From Saururus chinensis (taxonomy: Eukaryota; Streptophyta; Magnoliopsida; Piperales; Saururaceae), in assembly GCA_035235625.1 (NCBI GenBank), contig CP141140.1, positions 52,633,351-52,697,350 of the forward strand: a stretch of 64,000 nucleotides of DNA, in the 5' to 3' direction. This document shows, one piece after another, positions 60,837 through 64,000 of this stretch. Under the pieces are notes generated by a model. It saw nothing but the letters and a program-made list of their open reading frames with translations. It was not told the DNA's origin and did no database searches. A program made the position numbers and the translations under genes. The number at the start of each line of letters is the position of its first letter. The first letter of the stretch is position 1.

Positions 60837-61346
60837 ATGCCGGCCACTGCGGGTCGCGTTCGCATGCCAGCGAACAACCGGGTGCACAGTAGCGCTGCAC
60901 TCCAGACTCACGGCATATGGCAGAGTGCAATTGGCTATGACCCTTATGCCCCCAACAAAGATGAAAAGTCCCAGGCCTCCAAGCCTTCCAATTCTGAGGA
61001 GCCTGATGCTGAGAATGCCTATGCCAGCTTCCAGGGCCTCTTAGCTTTGGCCCGCATCACCGGTTCCAATGCTGATGAGGTTCGTGGCGCCTGCAAAAAG
61101 TGCGGCAGGGTGGGCCACCTCACCTTTTCATGTCGCAACTTCCTTTCCATCAAAGAGGACAAGGAGAATGAATCATCCGATCATGCTCTTCAAACTTTGG
61201 ACAAACTGCAGCCCAATCATGCATCTGGTCGGAAAGAGAGTTCAGAAGAAAGCTCTGAAGAAGAAAGTGAGACCTCGGATTCTGAGGTGGACTCAGAAAT
61301 AGAGAGGATTATTGCTGCTCGGAGTGGAAAAAACCTCAATAGTAAG
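60837..61346 (+). CDS. CXIP4: CAX-interacting protein 4-like zinc-knuckle protein, 3' part missing
   Basis: The first 170 residues from ATG 60837 closely follow plant CXIP4: MPATAGRVRMPANNRVHSSA at the start, YASFQGLLALARITGSN at 62-78, and a CCHC zinc knuckle (C86, C89, H94, C99). A Ser/Glu acidic tract at 134-150 and SEIERIIAARSGK follow. CXIP4 was reported in Arabidopsis as a nuclear protein interacting with the CAX1 vacuolar calcium/proton exchanger. The usual C-terminal Lys/Arg/Ser-rich half is not here. A plausible donor (aag then gtagat) lies at 61346/61347, with an alternative gtaagg at 61342. Otherwise the frame reads 22 unrelated residues to a stop at 61415. The remaining exon is either past the window end, after an intron of more than 2.6 kb, or lost. 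Confidence 0.85.
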
Positions 61347-61473
61347 GTAGATATACTTGTTTGGTTGCATTTATTTTTCCATCCTTCAAATTGTCGACAT
61401 TTTGCAGCTATGTAGTTTATTCCAATGAATTGTGAATAGAGGATGTTGTTGAAAAGTATTCAAGTCGGCAACC

Positions 61474-61493
61474 CGGGGGTGGGGGTGGGGGGG
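61474..61493 (+). repeat. G-rich quadruplex-prone tract
   Basis: Runs of 5, 5 and 7 guanines are separated by single thymines, about 130 bp after the putative CXIP4 splice donor. Confidence 0.6.
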
Positions 61494-61498
61494 TCCAG

Positions 61499-61735
61499 TA
61501 CATATTAGACATAATTTGAGGGGCAACTAGGTGAACTTTAAGGGCCATTCCATATTGAATTGAACCCCCCAATATGAGTGAGAGAATAGATTTTTTTCAT
61601 GTGAGAAAACAGTTTTGAGTTGCAGGTAAAGAGACATTTGGACCGAGTGGGACAGTTTTGGTGCTTATTAGACACATTACGAAGGGTAACTAGGGGAACT
61701 TTAAGGGCCATTCCATATTGAATTGTGCCCCATAT
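61499..61735. repeat. Direct repeat pair of about 70 bp
   Basis: The block tattagaca...ggcaactagg, gaactttaagggccattcca and tattgaatt...cccc occurs near 61503-61572 and again near 61667-61732. The interval of about 100 bp is unrelated. Confidence 0.7.
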
Positions 61736-62084
61736 GAGGAAATAAAATTTTCTATCCGTATAGATGATGAAGCATACATATGTCTCTGGGTATTCAATGC
61801 TTTGGGGAAAAGTATATAGGATTTTTGTAGTCTCTCCTTTGATTGTTGGAGTCCTTGTAGGTAAGTTAGGATAATGTTATCCCATGGGAGTGTATATTTA
61901 ACATGGTACCTCTTTGAATATATCCATAATAAGTTATGAGTGATTTTTTAAAGTATGTACGTGCTATAAAAGTTGAGGACAGACTTGCTTTTCATATTAT
62001 TTTACTTTACTTTATTGACAATAAAATTATAATGTTGAAACCATTGATTTTTTATGTAGCTTTAGCACTATTCCACGTGTTATT

Positions 62085-63230
62085 ATGCACTAACAAGACT
62101 GTATGCGCATTATGCATGTGAATATAGATTGTATGAAATAAATTAAATATAAAATATGTATTGAATAAAGGTCGCTCTTCATCCTATAGTTACAATACAT
62201 TGTTTTGAGAATCACAATAATAATTAGTTATACACAAATTCTATATTAACTCATACATAGGGCTGGGAAAATTCAAAACGACCTGCTTACTTCCCACCTG
62301 ATTTGATTAAAATTGGGTCAGGGTTAGGGTTTTAATATTTTACTTGATTTAAAAGTAGGGTCGGGTTGGGATTTACCCACACAACCTGACCTTGACCCTA
62401 TTATTAACGATGTCATGACCCAAGGTGGAGAAATTAGAAAGAAATCCTCTTAGAAATTTTTTTATATTTTTATATTTTTAATAGTCAATTAGTTATTTTG
62501 GTCGAATTTTTATAGTTTTGGATATGTGTCTAATAATGCCGCAATACACTCTCCCCAACTCTCATTTTCAAATAACACATAAAATGTATGACAACTATTT
62601 ATAATGTTGCAATTATCTAAATCCTTTGTATGTTTGCCCCTTGCAAAGATAACGTATAAAATATTAAGTTAAGAAAAAAAATTTAATTGAGAAAAAAAGT
62701 AAGAACCCGCATACCCAACCAGATCTAAATAGGGTCAGGGTTTGTATTTTCAACCCGATTAATAAATAGGGTCGGGTCATGACCCGACCTAACCCGATTC
62801 CGAGCGCTACTCATACACTCATAGTAGGTAATTGTGAATTTAAATCTCATAGGTGTAATATTATGTCATATGTCCATAGAGCACATTATTCATATTCCGG
62901 ATAATTTTGCCGGTGGGTCTCATTTGATAGAATTCTTCGGTGGTTTTCCAAGGCCGTTAAAAATACACAAATTTAAATATGTATAATATATATAAAATAT
63001 AAAAAATTATTATTAAGAAGTGTGCTATAAATGTGGGGCCTACGAAAAAGTCTGAGAGAGCATAATCTCTTTTGTTGGAGCTTGTCGAGAGCCTTTTAAC
63101 GATACTAGGAATGCACAAATCCGAATTCGGGAGTTTAAGATATAATATTATAAAATTAAAATTAAAATATCCTAAAAAATAGGGAATTCTAAATATCTTT
63201 GGCTTTTTAGGGATTAGGATTCAAAAAGGA
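62085..63230. repeat. Dispersed repeat family R1, copy 2, interrupted by a hAT MITE
   Basis: Colinear with 24965-25700. The left part runs to 62257 and the right part resumes at 62818 (ctcatagtaggtaattgt). The interruption is exactly the 552-bp hAT element plus one 8-bp target copy. The other copy serves as the empty site and confirms the insertion. The family has no coding capacity that I can see. Confidence 0.7.
62258..62809. mobile_element. hAT-type MITE, 552 bp
   Basis: Flanked by an exact 8-bp duplication CTCATACA (62250-62257 and 62810-62817). The termini TAGGGCTGGGAA and TAGCGCTCGGAA (reverse complement of the right end) match at 10 of 12 bases. Subterminal regions are dense in gggtcggg/acccgacc words on both sides. 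There is no transposase. It is inserted in an R1 repeat, for which an empty-site paralogue exists at 24965-25700. Confidence 0.92.
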
Positions 63231-63352
63231 GTCCAGATCAGCCCCTCATACAAGGACAGAAAAATGTAGCGTGGCCAGACTAAACTCCCACTAAACACCA
63301 AGCGGTTTGAGAAAACCCAAATAGAATGGGGTTTTAGCCCATCAAACAATGT

Positions 63353-63490
63353 ATGACCCCGGATCTGGACGTGGCCATCGTCAAGGCCATAGGCTACGAC
63401 GGCAATCCTGCCGAGGAGCGCCACATCTGTGAGATCCTCACCCTCACCTCCTACTTCTGTGCCTACATCTCCTCCTGTGTTGAGCTTGTG
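63353..63490 (+). pseudogene. Fragment of an ANTH-domain clathrin-assembly (AP180-like) gene
   Basis: Forty-six codons read MTPDLDVAIVKAIGYDGNPA, then EERHICEILTLTSY, FCAYISSCVELV. This matches the start of the ANTH domain in plant clathrin assembly proteins (DLDVAIVKAT, PxEEKHIREIL, SY-RAYVxACV). The expected next motif (SRRLxKTxxWxVALK) is missing. Sequence on both sides is non-coding repeat-like DNA, and several conserved positions are changed (an Arg to Cys in HIxEIL). It is best read as a captured or truncated gene fragment, not a live exon. Confidence 0.75.
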
Positions 63491-64000
63491 GGCTCTGCCA
63501 CAGCTTAGTCTTCCCCTCTCCGCTGTTCAGCTTCTAGTCGACTTGCAGTGGCTTTATGGCCATAAAGGTCTTGCACTAAATCAAGTTCAGCTTTGTTCAG
63601 CACTAAGGTGATGATGGGCTCTGTATATATCGCGATCATATTTCAAAAATCAGTGAGCAACCTCTGTGTGTTGTGGGTGTGTGGTGACTAGCGTATGTCT
63701 ACCCAATGTTTTCTTCCATGCCAGCTAGTGGGTCATCATTTTAGATAATCTGGTATTGGATGAATTAAGATTGTCTGAATCAAGAAGTGAGCTTGACCCC
63801 AGCATCCAGCCCCCAACTTACCTTCAGATTTTTGCCCCTACCACCAGCCTCCAACCCTTCAAAACAAGGTGGAAAGGGCCCTTGCTAAGAGGCATGGCGG
63901 AGGAGGTAGGTGTGGATTTCCGGCTCAGGCTCCAAACTCTGACACTGCAAAACAGTGACGGAGCAGGGCAGAAAGTCCTCTGCTCTGCAAGGGCCGGAGA
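63491..64000. other. Unassigned GC-richer sequence to the window end
   Basis: No recognisable protein in any frame. The GC-rich tail (63830-64000) may be the edge of another element or gene beyond the window. The missing CXIP4 C-terminal basic region is not present here. Confidence 0.4.

Noticed and set aside
63429-63611. 60-codon + strand ORF over the ANTH fragment
   Set aside because: Wrong frame. The ANTH similarity is in the frame starting at 63353.

Overview
This is nuclear DNA from a flowering plant. The evidence is AT-rich sequence with GT-AG introns, a plant organelle-editing PPR-DYW gene, a CXIP4-type zinc-knuckle gene, and many plant transposon families (Stowaway, Tourist/Harbinger and hAT MITEs, a TRIM, copia, Athila-like gypsy, RTE LINEs and very long solo LTRs). 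Introns of 5-8 kb filled with transposons suggest a medium or large genome, probably a woody or early-branching angiosperm. The species cannot be fixed from sequence alone. No rRNA, tRNA or CRISPR was found.

Four protein genes are well supported, all on the + strand. (1) 3642-5981: a three-exon gene for a basic 419-residue protein of unknown function. (2) 13854-29278: a gene with four coding exons plus a 5' UTR exon, spread over about 16 kb. It encodes a 750-residue nuclear-looking protein with an N-terminal coiled coil, three tandem ~100-residue repeats within one exon, and a conserved-looking C-terminal domain. (3) 42810-44615: an intronless 601-residue PPR protein with E and DYW domains, closest to Arabidopsis OTP85 (At2g02980), a chloroplast RNA-editing factor. 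(4) 58.3 kb onward: CXIP4-like, with a non-coding first exon ending at 58670 and coding from 60837. Its basic C-terminal half is absent from the window. A fifth, weaker candidate is a 72-codon minus-strand ORF at 12302-12520 with a signal-anchor-like N-terminus and a TATA box.

The rest is mostly mobile DNA. 1-1.04 kb: LTR-like repeat related to 35.8-36.8 kb. 8.5 kb: Stowaway MITE. 11.3-12.1 kb: Harbinger-type MITE filled by a ~455-bp imperfect trinucleotide repeat. 14.5-17 kb: RTE LINE remnant split by a 1.86-kb solo LTR. 19.4-20.1 kb and 62.3-62.8 kb: hAT MITEs with 8-bp duplications. 24.5-26.2 kb: minus-strand RTE LINE remnant with another repeat inside it. 26.9-27.7 kb: complete TRIM. 32.4-42.5 kb: nested retroelement cluster with Athila-like pol and copia gag/pol remnants. 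47.2-57 kb: two 3.6-kb TG...CA units of one family, each with an exact 5-bp target duplication, nested in older LTR sequence. 63.35 kb: a 46-codon fragment of an ANTH-domain clathrin-assembly gene in repetitive DNA.

The genes do not form a pathway. They are independent loci, likely acting in the nucleus (genes 1, 2 and CXIP4) and the chloroplast (OTP85-like). I did not find a convincing new multi-gene system. The most unusual items are the intragenic repeat expansion in gene 2 and its upstream ORF, the MITE dominated by a giant microsatellite, the nested 3.6-kb LTR family, and the apparently truncated CXIP4 locus.
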